From positions 22,858 to 86,857 of the forward strand of contig CAILTK010000090.1 of NCBI GenBank assembly GCA_903837135.1: DNA of 64,000 bases, written 5' to 3'. The translations under genes and the position numbers were made by a program. Numbering within the stretch: the stretch's first letter is position 1; each line of letters starts with the position of its first letter. Origin of the DNA: an uncultured Caulobacterales bacterium (GTDB lineage Bacteria > Pseudomonadota > Alphaproteobacteria > Caulobacterales > Caulobacteraceae). Shown piece by piece: positions 23,203 to 32,654 of the stretch. Under the pieces are notes generated by a model. It was not told the DNA's origin and made no database searches. It was given only the letters and a program-made list of their open reading frames with translations.

Positions 23203-26200
23203 TCAAGCCGCCGCCGCCTTCGCCAGGGAGGTCAGGATCCGTTCGGCGGCGTTCAGGCGGGCGTCGGGAGTCTCCCATTCGCCCTTGATCACCACCTTGT
23301 GGTCGGGGCGGATGCGCCAGTCGTTGGGGCGCGCCTGCACCAGCTTGACCAGGGCGGTCGGGTTGGGGAAGGCGTCGCCCCGGAAGCTGACCACCGCGCC
23401 CTTGGGACCGACGTCGATCTTGGCGGCGTTGGACTGACGGCACAGGCCCTTGATGGCCACGACCTTCAGCAGCTGGCCCGCCTCCGCCGGCAGGGGTCCG
23501 AACCGGTCGATCAGCTCCGCCGCCAGGGCCTCGCGGTCCTCGGCCCGCTCGGCGTCGGACAGCCGGCGATAGAGCGCCAGGCGCACATTCAGGTCGGGCA
23601 CGTACTCCTCGGGGATCAGCACCGCCGCGCCGGTGTTGATCTGCGGCGACCAGCCCCGGTCCTCGGCCCCGACCACGTCCGCGCCCTGAGCCCGCAGGTC
23701 GTTGACCGCATCCTCGAGCATCTGCTGGTAGAGCTCGACGCCGATCTCCTTGATGTGCCCCGACTGCTCGTCGCCGAGCAGATTGCCGCCGCCGCGGATG
23801 TCGAGGTCGTGGCTGGCCAGCTGGAAGCCGGCGCCCAGGCTGTCGAGCGACTGCAGCACCTTCAGCCGCTTCTCCGCCGCCTCGGTGATCGGCCGCTCGA
23901 GCGGGGTGGTCAGATAGGCGTAGGCGCGCGACTTGGCCCGGCCGACCCGGCCGCGCAGCTGATAGAGCTGAGACAGGCCGAACATGTCGGCCCGGTGGAT
24001 GATCAGGGTGTTGGCGGTGGGGATGTCGAGCCCGGACTCGACGATGGTGGTGGCCAGGAGCACGTCGTAGGAGCCGTCGTAGAACGAGGTCATCACCTCC
24101 TCGAGCTGGGTCGGGGCCATCTGCCCGTGGCCGACCACGAACTTCACCTCGGGCACCTGTTCGCGCAGGAAGCGCTCGAGCCCCGGCAGGTCGGAGATGC
24201 GCGGGACGACGACATAGGCCTGGCCGCCGCGGTATTTCTCGCGCAGCAGGGCCTCGCGCAGCACCACCGGATCGCTGGGCGTGACGTAGGTGCGCACCGC
24301 CAGCCGGTCGACCGGCGGGGTGGCGATGATCGACATCTCGCGGATTCCCGACAGCGCCATCTGCAGGGTGCGCGGGATCGGCGTCGCCGTCAGGGTCAGC
24401 ATGTGCACGTCGGCGCGCAGGGCCTTCAGCGCCTCCTTGTGCTTGACCCCGAAGTGCTGCTCCTCGTCGACGATGACGAGGCCCAGGTCCTTGAAGCTGA
24501 CCTGGCTCGACAGCACCGCATGGGTGCCGACGACCACCTCGACCTCGCCGGCCGCCAGGGCCGCGCGCGTTTCGCCGGCCTCCTTGGCCGGGACCATGCG
24601 CGACAGCTGACGCACCTTCACCGGCCAGCCGGCCAGCCGCTCCTGGAAGGTCTTGAAGTGCTGGCGGGCCAGGAGCGTGGTCGGGCAGACCACGGCCACC
24701 TGCTGGCCGCTCATGGCCACCACGAAGGCGGCGCGCAGCGCCACCTCGGTCTTGCCGAAGCCTACGTCGCCGCAGATCAGCCGGTCCATCGGCTTTCCGG
24801 CGGAAAGATCTGTAATCACGTCGGAAATCGCGTTGAGCTGATCCTCCGTCTCCTCGTACGGGAAGCGGGCGCAGAACTCGTCGAACAGGCCGTGCGGTGG
24901 ATCGATCTCGGCGGTGGTCTTCAGCGCCCGGGCGGCGGCGAGCTTGATCAGCCCCTCGGCCATCTCGCGCAGCCGCTGCTTGGCCTTGGCCTTGCGCGCC
25001 TGCCAGGCGGCGCCGCCGAGCCGGTCGAGCTGCACCCCCTCGCTCTCCGAGCCGTAGCGGGTGAGCAGGTCGATGTTCTCCACCGGCAGATAGAGCCGGG
25101 CGTCGCCGCCGTACTGGATGTCCAGGCAGTCGTGCGCCGCGCCGCCGACGTCCAGGGTCTTCAGCCCCTCGTAGCGGCCGATGCCGTGGTCGATGTGCAC
25201 GACCAGGTCCCCGGGCGTCAGCGAGGTGGCCTCGGCCAGGAAGTTGGCGGCGCGCCGTCGGCGCTTGGGCCGCGACAGCCGGTCGCCGAGGATGTCGGTC
25301 TCGGTGATGACGGCCAGGCTCGGGGTCTCGAACCCGCCCTCCACCGGCAGCACGGCGCGCTGCGGCGGCTTCTGCCTGGTTCCCTGCACGCCGAAGCCCT
25401 GGGCGTCGGCCCAGTCGGCGGCCAGGCGCACCTTGCCGAGGCCGTGGTCGGCCAGCATGGAGCCGAGCCGGTCGGAGGATCCATCCGACCAGGAGGCGAA
25501 CAGGACCCGCTTGCCGGTCTTGGCCAGGGCGGAGGCATGCGCCGCCACCGCCTCGAACAGGTTGACGCTGTCCTGGGTCCGTTCGGGGGCGAAGCTCCTG
25601 CCCTGGCGGGCGCCCATGTCCACCACCGTGGCGCTCTCCTCGCGCACGAAGGGCGAGAAGCGGCGCTCGGCGTGTTCGGCCATGCGCGCCTCCCACTCCT
25701 CAGGCGCGAGATAGAGGCTGGTCGGCGGCAGCGGCCGGTAGACGGCCCCGCCGCTCTTGGCGGTGCGCGCCTTAAGGGCTTCGGCGCGGGCGTCGTAGGC
25801 GTCGCTGGCCATGGCCCAGCGCTCGTCGCGGGCGTCGATCGCCTGGTGGTCCACCGTGAACAGGGCGGAGCTTCCGGCGTAGTCGAACACGGTCTCGAGG
25901 TCGTCGTAGAACAGCGGCAGGAAGTGCTCCATGCCGGCGCGTCGGCCGCCCTCGCTGACCGTGTCGTAGAGCGGATCGTCGTTTACCGCGCCGAAGGCGG
26001 CCACATAGCCGGCGCGAAAGCGCGAGATGCTGGCCTTGTCCATCAGGGCTTCGGACACCGGCAGAAGGTCGACCGCCTGCAGCTGGCGGGTGGAGCGCTG
26101 GGTCTCGGGATCGAAGCCGCGGATCGATTCCAGGGTGTCGCCGAACAGGTCGAGCCGGACGGGCTCCTCGGCGCCCGGCGGAAACACGTCGATCACCCCG

Positions 26201-26703
26201 CCGCGCACGGCGAACTCGCCGCGCTCGGAGACGGTGGAGGCCCGCGCATAGCCGTTCATGGCGAAGTGACGTTCGAGGTCGCCCACGTCGACCGTGCGCC
26301 CCACCCGCGCCGGATAGTGCGCCGCCTTGACCGCCGCCCGCGAGGGAACCCGCTGCATCAGCGCCGGGGCGGTGACGATCAGCACCAGGGGTTCTGGGGG
26401 CGAGTAGGCCGACAGCCGGCTCAGCGCCGCCATCCGCGTGGCGGCGACGCCCGGCGTCGGGCCGACCCGGTCGTAGGGCAGGCAGTCCCACGACGGGAAC
26501 ACCAGCTGTTCGAGCTTGGGGTCGAAGAAGCGCAGGGCCTCGGCGAAGTCGGCGGCGCGCGGCACGTCGCGGGCGACGAACACCACCAGCCCCTTGTGCA
26601 CGCGGGCCAGGTCGGCCACGGCCATGGCGTCGAACCCCTCGGGCGCGCCGACCAGGTCGATCCGCCCTCGCCCCTTGGCCAGCTTGGCGATGTCCCCGCT
26701 CAT
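23203..26703 (-). CDS. mfd: Transcription-repair coupling factor Mfd
   Basis: A 1166-residue SF2 translocase that removes stalled RNA polymerase at DNA lesions and recruits UvrA. The UvrB-like N-terminal module occupies about 1-350. A RNA-polymerase interaction domain follows near 500-560 (HIDHGIGRYEGL). The RecG-like motor has Walker A CGDVGFGKT (K651) and DEEQ at 746-749, with motif VI at QLRGRVGR. The C-terminal TRCF domain is present. Length is normal (E. coli 1148). sdhE lies 10 bases upstream on the same strand. Confidence 0.97.
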   Translation of the reverse strand: MSGDIAKLAKGRGRIDLVGAPEGFDAMAVADLARVHKGLVVFVARDVPRAADFAEALRFFDPKLEQLVFPSWDCLPYDRVGPTPGVAATRMAALSRLSAYSPPEPLVLIVTAPALMQRVPSRAAVKAAHYPARVGRTVDVGDLERHFAMNGYARASTVSERGEFAVRGGVIDVFPPGAEEPVRLDLFGDTLESIRGFDPETQRSTRQLQAVDLLPVSEALMDKASISRFRAGYVAAFGAVNDDPLYDTVSEGGRRAGMEHFLPLFYDDLETVFDYAGSSALFTVDHQAIDARDERWAMASDAYDARAEALKARTAKSGGAVYRPLPPTSLYLAPEEWEARMAEHAERRFSPFVREESATVVDMGARQGRSFAPERTQDSVNLFEAVAAHASALAKTGKRVLFASWSDGSSDRLGSMLADHGLGKVRLAADWADAQGFGVQGTRQKPPQRAVLPVEGGFETPSLAVITETDILGDRLSRPKRRRRAANFLAEATSLTPGDLVVHIDHGIGRYEGLKTLDVGGAAHDCLDIQYGGDARLYLPVENIDLLTRYGSESEGVQLDRLGGAAWQARKAKAKQRLREMAEGLIKLAAARALKTTAEIDPPHGLFDEFCARFPYEETEDQLNAISDVITDLSAGKPMDRLICGDVGFGKTEVALRAAFVVAMSGQQVAVVCPTTLLARQHFKTFQERLAGWPVKVRQLSRMVPAKEAGETRAALAAGEVEVVVGTHAVLSSQVSFKDLGLVIVDEEQHFGVKHKEALKALRADVHMLTLTATPIPRTLQMALSGIREMSIIATPPVDRLAVRTYVTPSDPVVLREALLREKYRGGQAYVVVPRISDLPGLERFLREQVPEVKFVVGHGQMAPTQLEEVMTSFYDGSYDVLLATTIVESGLDIPTANTLIIHRADMFGLSQLYQLRGRVGRAKSRAYAYLTTPLERPITEAAEKRLKVLQSLDSLGAGFQLASHDLDIRGGGNLLGDEQSGHIKEIGVELYQQMLEDAVNDLRAQGADVVGAEDRGWSPQINTGAAVLIPEEYVPDLNVRLALYRRLSDAERAEDREALAAELIDRFGPLPAEAGQLLKVVAIKGLCRQSNAAKIDVGPKGAVVSFRGDAFPNPTALVKLVQARPNDWRIRPDHKVVIKGEWETPDARLNAAERILTSLAKAAAA

Positions 26704-26713
26704 GCGTCGGGGC

Positions 26714-26992
26714 TCACGCCTTGGGACTCAGGCTGGGCCGGAAGACCTGCAGGCGGGTCATCAGCGGGGTGCGGAACTCATCCGGAATGTCCGCCTGGCC
26801 GATGATCCAGGCGTAGACGTCCTGGTCCTGCTGGTCGAGCAGGGATTCGAAGGCCGCGAACTCTTCGGGCGTGAAGGCGTCGCCGTGCGTGTCGGCGAAG
26901 GGGCCGAGGATCAGGTCGATCTCTCGGAACCCCCGCCGCCAGGCGCGGAAACGCAGCTTCTTCAGCCGATGGTCGTCGGATACGTCGGTCAT
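26714..26992 (-). CDS. sdhE: Succinate dehydrogenase assembly factor SdhE (YgfY family)
   Basis: A 92-residue protein with the family motif RAWRRGFREIDLILG (RGxxE core) near the N-terminus and a helical remainder with the conserved DQQDQDVYAWI. SdhE promotes covalent FAD attachment to succinate dehydrogenase SdhA. The ATG at 26992 gives the family-length product; ten further residues upstream would come from a non-conserved extension. It is divergent from recG by 59 bases and precedes mfd. sdhE beside mfd/recG is a recurring alphaproteobacterial arrangement, as I recall it. Confidence 0.9.
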   Translation of the reverse strand: MTDVSDDHRLKKLRFRAWRRGFREIDLILGPFADTHGDAFTPEEFAAFESLLDQQDQDVYAWIIGQADIPDEFRTPLMTRLQVFRPSLSPKA

Positions 26993-27051
26993 GGGAGGCG
27001 CGCGATATAGGGCCTCCTGCATCGGGGCGCCAGCGGACTATGTTGTGAACC

Positions 27052-29130
27052 ATGCGGCCGGAGATTCTGTTCCCCCTGTTTGCGCCCGCCGCCTCGCTGA
27101 AGGGGGTGGGGCCCAAGATCGCCCCCCTGGTCGAGCGGGCGGCGGGGCCCTTGGTGCGCGACGTGCTGTTCATGCGCCCGCAGAGCCTGATCGAACGGAC
27201 CCGGATCACGGTCGCCGCGGCTCAGGAGGGCGCCGTGCAGACCTTCCGCGTGCGCATCGACGCCCACCTGCCGCCCCGCCGCCCCGGACTGCCCTACAGC
27301 ATCCGCGCGGCGGACGAGACCGGGTTCATTTTTCTGAACTGGTTCAAGGGTTACGGCCAGCATCTGGCGAACTCCCATCCCGAGGGCAGCTGGCGGGTGG
27401 TCAGCGGCAAGACCGAGCGGTTCGGCCCGCAGCTGTCGATCGCCCATCCCGACTATCTGCTGCCGGAGGAGCGCGCCGCCGACATCCCGCGTCACGAGCC
27501 GGTCTATCCGACCACGGCCGGCCTGCCGTCGCGCACCCTGCGCCGGCTGGCGCAGACGGCGCTCGAGCGGACGGCGGCCCTGCCGGAATGGCAGGACCCG
27601 GCCTGGCTGGCCCGGCACGGCTGGCCCGGCTGGCGCGAGGCCATCGCCGCCCTCCACGCGCCGATCAGCCCGGCCGACCTCGACGAGTCCTCGCCGGCCC
27701 GCCGCCGCCTGGCCTATGACGAGCTGCTGGCCCACCACCTGGCCATGGCCCAGCGCAAGGCCGAGCGGCGCGCCAGCCCCGCCCCGCCGGTTCCCCACGC
27801 GGCCGCCACCGACCGCATCGCCGAGCGCCTGCCGTTCCGACTGACGGGCGCCCAGTTGCGCACCCTGTCGGAAATCGGCGGCGACCTCGGCTCGGGCGAG
27901 CGGATGTCGCGCCTGGTGCAAGGCGACGTCGGCTCGGGCAAGACGGTGGTGGCCATGCTGGCCATGGCCGACGTGGCCGCCGCCGGGCGCCAGTCCGCCC
28001 TGATGGCCCCGACCGAGATCCTGGCGCGGCAGCACTTCGAGACCCTGGCTGAACCGCTTGAGTCAGCAGGGATAAAGGCCGTGTTGCTGACCGGGCGGGA
28101 CAAGGGGCCGGGTCGCCGGGCGATCTTCGAAAGGCTGGCGTCCGGAGAGGCCCAGGTGGCCGTCGGCACCCACGCCCTGTTCCAGGAGGACGTGCGGTTC
28201 GACGCCCTTGGCCTGGCGGTGATCGACGAACAGCACCGCTTCGGCGTCTCCGAACGACGACGGCTGCAGGAGAAGGGCGAGGCGGTGCACCTGATGGCCC
28301 TGTCGGCCACGCCGATCCCGCGCACCCTTGAGCTGACCCTCTACGGCGACCTCGACGTCTCCCGCCTCGACGAGAAGCCGCCGGGCCGCAAGCCGGTGAT
28401 CACCACCGCCGCGCCCAACACCCGCCTGGCGGAGATCGTCGGCCGGCTGCGCCAGGCCGTGGCCTCCGGCGCCCAGGCCTTCTGGATCTGCCCGCTGGTG
28501 TCGGAGTCCGAACTGCTCGACGTCACCGCCGCGGAGGATCGGGCGGTCACCCTGCGCCAGGCGCTCGGCGCCGAACGCGTCGGCCTGATCCACGGCCGGC
28601 TGTCGTCCGCCGAAAAGGACTCAGTGATGGCCGCCTTCGCCGCCGGCGAGATCGGCGTCCTGGTCGCCACCACCGTGGTCGAGGTCGGGGTCAATGTGCC
28701 CAACGCCACCATCATGGTGGTCGAGCACGCCGAGCGCTTCGGCCTGGCGCAGCTGCATCAGTTGCGGGGCCGGGTCGGGCGCGGCGCGGCGCAGAGCGCC
28801 TGCCTTCTGCTCTACGATCCTCCGCTGTCGCCGACCGGCCAGGCGCGGCTCAACGTGCTGCGCGAGACCGAAGACGGCTTCCTGATCGCCGAGCGGGACC
28901 TGGAGCTTCGCGGCGGCGGCGACGCGCTCGGCCTGCGCCAGTCGGGCCTGCCCGACTACCGCTTCGTCGACCCGGTCGCCCACCGCGACCTGATGGCGGT
29001 CGCCGCCGACGACGCCCGCCTGATCCTGCACCGGGATCCCGGGCTCGAATCCCCGCGCGGCCAGGCCGTCCGCGTCCTGCAGGCCCTGTTCGACTGGAAA
29101 CCGGATGGGAGCTGGTCGGCGGCGGGGTGA
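27052..29130 (+). CDS. recG: ATP-dependent DNA helicase RecG
   Basis: A 692-residue branch-migrating helicase for rescue of stalled forks and recombination intermediates. It shows the wedge/OB domain (about 60-160, VRIDAHLPPRRPGLPYSIR), Walker A QGDVGSGKT (K297), a DEQH box (392-395), SATPIPRTL motif III and QLRGRVGRG motif VI. Length and order are normal. The ATG at 27052 is near the divergent sdhE start, so promoters overlap. The gene converges on kdsA. Confidence 0.96.
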   Translation: MRPEILFPLFAPAASLKGVGPKIAPLVERAAGPLVRDVLFMRPQSLIERTRITVAAAQEGAVQTFRVRIDAHLPPRRPGLPYSIRAADETGFIFLNWFKGYGQHLANSHPEGSWRVVSGKTERFGPQLSIAHPDYLLPEERAADIPRHEPVYPTTAGLPSRTLRRLAQTALERTAALPEWQDPAWLARHGWPGWREAIAALHAPISPADLDESSPARRRLAYDELLAHHLAMAQRKAERRASPAPPVPHAAATDRIAERLPFRLTGAQLRTLSEIGGDLGSGERMSRLVQGDVGSGKTVVAMLAMADVAAAGRQSALMAPTEILARQHFETLAEPLESAGIKAVLLTGRDKGPGRRAIFERLASGEAQVAVGTHALFQEDVRFDALGLAVIDEQHRFGVSERRRLQEKGEAVHLMALSATPIPRTLELTLYGDLDVSRLDEKPPGRKPVITTAAPNTRLAEIVGRLRQAVASGAQAFWICPLVSESELLDVTAAEDRAVTLRQALGAERVGLIHGRLSSAEKDSVMAAFAAGEIGVLVATTVVEVGVNVPNATIMVVEHAERFGLAQLHQLRGRVGRGAAQSACLLLYDPPLSPTGQARLNVLRETEDGFLIAERDLELRGGGDALGLRQSGLPDYRFVDPVAHRDLMAVAADDARLILHRDPGLESPRGQAVRVLQALFDWKPDGSWSAAG

Positions 29131-29149
29131 CGCGCGTTTCCCAACCGGC

Positions 29150-29162
29150 GGCCCTTCGGGCC
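29150..29162. terminator. GC-rich hairpin after recG
   Basis: GGCCCTTCGGGCC forms a 5-base stem with a TTC loop, 20 bases after the recG stop. It is followed by a C-rich/G-rich palindromic stretch (CCCCCCTCCCC to GGGGGCGG), part of the dispersed GC repeat family. It possibly ends both recG and convergent kdsA transcripts; there is no T-run. Confidence 0.3.
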
Positions 29163-29222
29163 AGCCCCCCTCCCCACAGAGGACGAGGGATTGGGGGCGG
29201 CCCCGCCGCTGGCGAATTTCCT

Positions 29223-30098
29223 CTAAGCGCGCGCCCGCTTGGCCAGGGCGTCGAACGCCAGCAGCTCGGCGATCAGCGCCTCGAACTGGCTCAGCGGCAC
29301 CATGTTGGGGCCGTCGGAGGGGGCGTGGTCGGGGTCGGGATGGGTCTCCATGAAGACACAGGCGACGCCGACGGCGACGGCGGCGCGGGCCAGCACCGGC
29401 ACGAATTCGCGCTGGCCGCCCGAGGTGGTTCCCTGCCCACCCGGCTGCTGCACGCTGTGGGTGGCGTCGAACACCACCGGACAGCCGATCTCGCCCATGA
29501 TCGGCAGGGCGCGCATGTCCGAGACCAGGGTATTGTAGCCGAACGAGACTCCCCGCTCGCAGGCCATCACATTGGGATTGCCGGCGCCGGTGACCTTGGC
29601 CACCACGTTCTTCATGTCCCACGGGGCCAGGAACTGGCCCTTCTTGACGTTGACCGCGCGGCCGGTGCGGGCGGCGGCCACCAGAAGATCGGTCTGCCGG
29701 CACAGGAAGGCCGGGATCTGCAGTACGTCGACCGCCTCGGCCACCGCCGCGCACTGGTCGATCTCGTGCACGTCGGTCAGGGTGGGCAGGCCGACGCTCT
29801 CGCGGATCTCGGCGAACACGGGCAGGGCCGCCTTCAGCCCCATGCCGCGCTCCGCGACGCCGGAGGTGCGGTTGGCCTTGTCGAAGGAGGTCTTGTAGAC
29901 GAGGCCGATCCCCTGCCGGTCGGCGATCTCCTTCAGGGCGTGCGCGGTCTCGAGCGCATGCTGGCGGCTCTCCATCTGGCAGGGCCCGGCCAGCACCGAC
30001 AGCTTCAGGGCGTTGCCGATGCGGACCGGCGGACGGCCCGGCGCGGCGATCTCGACCACGGCGTTGGGCGGGACCGCGATGGGGGCTTGGGCGTTCAC
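29223..30098 (-). CDS. kdsA: 3-deoxy-8-phosphooctulonate synthase (KDO8P synthase)
   Basis: A 291-residue enzyme condensing arabinose-5-phosphate and PEP to KDO-8-phosphate, for the lipopolysaccharide core. Key stretches are [40 protein letters not shown] and [12 protein letters not shown]40 in AGPC marks the metal-dependent class, since metal-free enzymes of the E. coli type have Asn there. The other expected metal ligands (DATH His, FMETHPDPD) are present. It is monocistronic and converges on recG. Confidence 0.95.
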   Translation of the reverse strand: MNAQAPIAVPPNAVVEIAAPGRPPVRIGNALKLSVLAGPCQMESRQHALETAHALKEIADRQGIGLVYKTSFDKANRTSGVAERGMGLKAALPVFAEIRESVGLPTLTDVHEIDQCAAVAEAVDVLQIPAFLCRQTDLLVAAARTGRAVNVKKGQFLAPWDMKNVVAKVTGAGNPNVMACERGVSFGYNTLVSDMRALPIMGEIGCPVVFDATHSVQQPGGQGTTSGGQREFVPVLARAAVAVGVACVFMETHPDPDHAPSDGPNMVPLSQFEALIAELLAFDALAKRARA

Positions 30099-30175
30099 GT
30101 CATCCGTCCTGCGAGGTGTTCGTAACTGTCACGTCATGTGGACCCAACCCCGGGTCTGCGCAACCGGAGCACCCG

Positions 30176-31630
30176 ATGCCCGATCCTGATGCGCCGGTGA
30201 TCGTCTGGTTCCGGCGCGACCTGCGGCTGGCCGACCATCCCGCCCTGCACGCGGCGGCGCGGAGCGGGCGGCCGGTGATCCCGCTCTACGTGCTCGACGA
30301 GACGCCGGGGGTTCGCGCGCCCGGCGCCGCGGCGCGGTGGTGGCTCGACAGATCGCTGCGCGCCCTCGCCGGGGACCTGCAGGCGCGCGGGTCGCAGTTG
30401 ATCCTGAGCCGGGGGGTCGCGGCGGAGATCGTCGCCGACCTGGCCGAGGAAACCGGGGCCGCGTCGGTGGTCTGGAGCCGGCTCTACGACGGCGGCGCGA
30501 TCGTGCGTGACACGGCGCTGAAGGCGGCGCTGAAGGACAGCGGCATGGAGGCCGAAAGCTTCAACGCCGCCCTCCTGTCCGAACCCTGGGCGCTGAAGAC
30601 AAAGACCGGTGGGACGTACAAGGTGTTCACGCCCTATCTGAAGGCGCTGAGGGCCTCGATCGGCGACATGTCCCTGCACGACGCGCCAAAGCGGCTGCGC
30701 GCGCCGCGGTCCTGGCCGTCGTCCGACGATCTCGACGCTTGGGCCCTGCATCCGCGCCGTCCGGACTGGTCGACCGGGTTCGACGGGACCCCGGGTGAAG
30801 CGGGCGCCCAGGCCCGGCTGCACCACTTCATCGACCAGGACCTCGCCGAATACGCCCGCGGCCGCGACGTCCCGGCCGGAGACGCGACCTCCCGCCTGTC
30901 GGCGCACCTGCACTGGGGCGAGATCGGACCGCGCCAGGTCTGGCGCGCGGCGGAGGCGGCGGCGCATCGCCGGCCTCACCTGCAAGCCTCCGCCGACAAG
31001 TACCTCTCCGAACTGTCCTGGCGCGAGTTCAACCACGAGATCCTGTTCCATCATCCGGACCTGGCCACGGCCAACTACAAGCCGGCCTTCGACACCTTTC
31101 CTTGGAGCGACACGCACACCGCGCTGGCGGCCTGGAAGCGCGGCCGCACCGGCTATCCGATGGTGGACGCCGGCATGCGCCAGCTCTGGGCCACCGGCGT
31201 CATGCACAACCGGGCGCGGATGATCGCCGCCTCCTTCCTGATCAAGCACCTGCTGATCGACTGGCGGGTCGGCGAGCGCTGGTTCTGGGACACCCTGGTC
31301 GACGCCGACGAGGCCAACAATCCGGCCAACTGGCAGTGGGTGGCCGGCTCTGGCGCGGACGCCTCGCCCTTCTTCCGCATCTTCAGCCCCATGGGCCAGG
31401 GCGAGCGGTTCGACGCCGACGGCGCCTATGTGCGCCGCTGGGTTCCCGAACTGGCCAAGCTCGACGCCCGATACATCCACGCGCCGTGGACCGCTCCGGA
31501 CGAAGTGCTGGCCAGAGCCGGCGTGACGCTCGGCCAGACCTACCCCCGCCCCGTCGTCGACCACGACGCCGCCCGCCGCCGCGCGCTGGACGCGTTCAAG
31601 GGGCTGAGCTCCCCCCTCACCCCGCCATGA
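30176..31630 (+). CDS. phrB: Deoxyribodipyrimidine photolyase (cryptochrome/photolyase family)
   Basis: A 484-residue flavoprotein that splits UV-induced cyclobutane pyrimidine dimers using blue light. The N-terminal antenna domain begins VIVWFRRDLRLADHPALH. The C-terminal FAD domain carries LSWREFNHEIL, GYPMVDAGMRQLWATGVMHNRARMI (shown in pieces) and ANNPANWQWVAGSGADASP. This matches class I CPD photolyases; a cryptochrome role cannot be excluded. The ATG at 30176 follows GGAG; the upstream in-frame extension is not conserved. It overlaps the convergent SDR gene by 14 bases. Confidence 0.92.
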   Translation: MPDPDAPVIVWFRRDLRLADHPALHAAARSGRPVIPLYVLDETPGVRAPGAAARWWLDRSLRALAGDLQARGSQLILSRGVAAEIVADLAEETGAASVVWSRLYDGGAIVRDTALKAALKDSGMEAESFNAALLSEPWALKTKTGGTYKVFTPYLKALRASIGDMSLHDAPKRLRAPRSWPSSDDLDAWALHPRRPDWSTGFDGTPGEAGAQARLHHFIDQDLAEYARGRDVPAGDATSRLSAHLHWGEIGPRQVWRAAEAAAHRRPHLQASADKYLSELSWREFNHEILFHHPDLATANYKPAFDTFPWSDTHTALAAWKRGRTGYPMVDAGMRQLWATGVMHNRARMIAASFLIKHLLIDWRVGERWFWDTLVDADEANNPANWQWVAGSGADASPFFRIFSPMGQGERFDADGAYVRRWVPELAKLDARYIHAPWTAPDEVLARAGVTLGQTYPRPVVDHDAARRRALDAFKGLSSPLTPP

Positions 31631-32450
31631 AGCGCTCGAACGCGGCCTTCCACTCCGGATGCCAGCGGGACAGGGCCGGGCGGTTGTCGATGAGGTCCTG
31701 GGCGGCCCACAGAATGCGTTTCTCATCCGTGGCGCGGGGGGTCTCGTTGTCCTCGCACCAGAGATAGAAATCGCCCGCCGCGATCCCCGAAAGCATCCGG
31801 TCGATCACCTGGTCGGGGGTCCAGGCCGCTGGAGGTCGCTCGGGAATCCGCTGCGCCGTCAATCCCGTGTAGGTGAATCCTGGAACGAGCAGGTGGGCGC
31901 TGACGCGGCAACCGTCGCGGTTGCGAAGGGTGTGCGCCAGGCCTTCGGTCAGGGTCTTCACCGCGGCCTTGGAGACGTTGTAGGCGGTGTTGCCGGGCGG
32001 CGCGGTGACGCCCTGCTTGGAGCCGGTGTTGATGACGAGGCCCGGCGCGCCGCGGTCGGCCATGGCCGGGACGAAGGCCTGCACGCCGTGAATGACGCCG
32101 TGCAGGTTGACCCCGAGCAGCCGGTCCCAGGTGTCGGGGTTCGACAGAGCGTCGCCGCCCGCGTCGACCGCGGCGTTGTTCATCAGCACCGACACCGGAC
32201 CCAGCCGCTCGGCGACCACCGCGGCCAGCGCCTCGACCGAAGCGCGGTCCGACACGTCGGTGGGCGCGGCGAGCGCCGCCTCGCCGAGCGCCGAGGCTTC
32301 GCGCTCAAGCCGGGCCTCATCCCAGTCGGCGAGGCAGACCTTCAGCCCCATGCCGGCGAATCGCCTGGCCGCCGCCAGCCCGATCCCGCTCGCGGCGCCG
32401 GTGATCACCGCGACATTGCCGGGACGAAACGCGTCGTGAAGTTCGGGCAT
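31617..32450 (-). CDS. SDR family oxidoreductase
   Basis: A 277-residue short-chain dehydrogenase with TGAASGIG (17-24), NNAAVD, NTGSKQG (catalytic Ser) and YNVSK (Tyr and Lys). The Asp after strand 2 (LADWDE) indicates NAD preference. A C-terminal extension (about 200-277, YLWCEDNETPR) is typical of a branch with unknown substrates, often carried by Caulobacterales and Sphingomonads. Its 3' end overlaps the photolyase 3' end by 14 bases. Confidence 0.85.
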   Translation of the reverse strand: MPELHDAFRPGNVAVITGAASGIGLAAARRFAGMGLKVCLADWDEARLEREASALGEAALAAPTDVSDRASVEALAAVVAERLGPVSVLMNNAAVDAGGDALSNPDTWDRLLGVNLHGVIHGVQAFVPAMADRGAPGLVINTGSKQGVTAPPGNTAYNVSKAAVKTLTEGLAHTLRNRDGCRVSAHLLVPGFTYTGLTAQRIPERPPAAWTPDQVIDRMLSGIAAGDFYLWCEDNETPRATDEKRILWAAQDLIDNRPALSRWHPEWKAAFERFMAG

Positions 32451-32654
32451 GGCGTGGGTCCTTCAGGTTGGCTGCCGGAGGGGCAACGAGAAAAGCGCGA
32501 AGCCGGGTCGTCCTCATCCCTAAATTTTTTGAAGTCTCCTCGGGCGGACGCCCGCGACAGCGGGTGGGAGTCCCGAGCATGACTCCCTCTTGGAAACCGG
32601 TTTGCACGCGAGTGGATTGCGAAGCCCTCCGCTCCGCCCTAGCTCTAGCCTCGC

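Noticed and set aside
23101..26805. A 1234-codon plus-strand open frame opposite mfd
   Set aside because: mfd is unmistakable in the other strand; this frame has no recognisable domain and only reflects high GC at third positions.
32451..32654. S-box or other sulfur riboswitch upstream of cysK
   Set aside because: No recognisable conserved core or convincing stem set was seen in these 204 bases.
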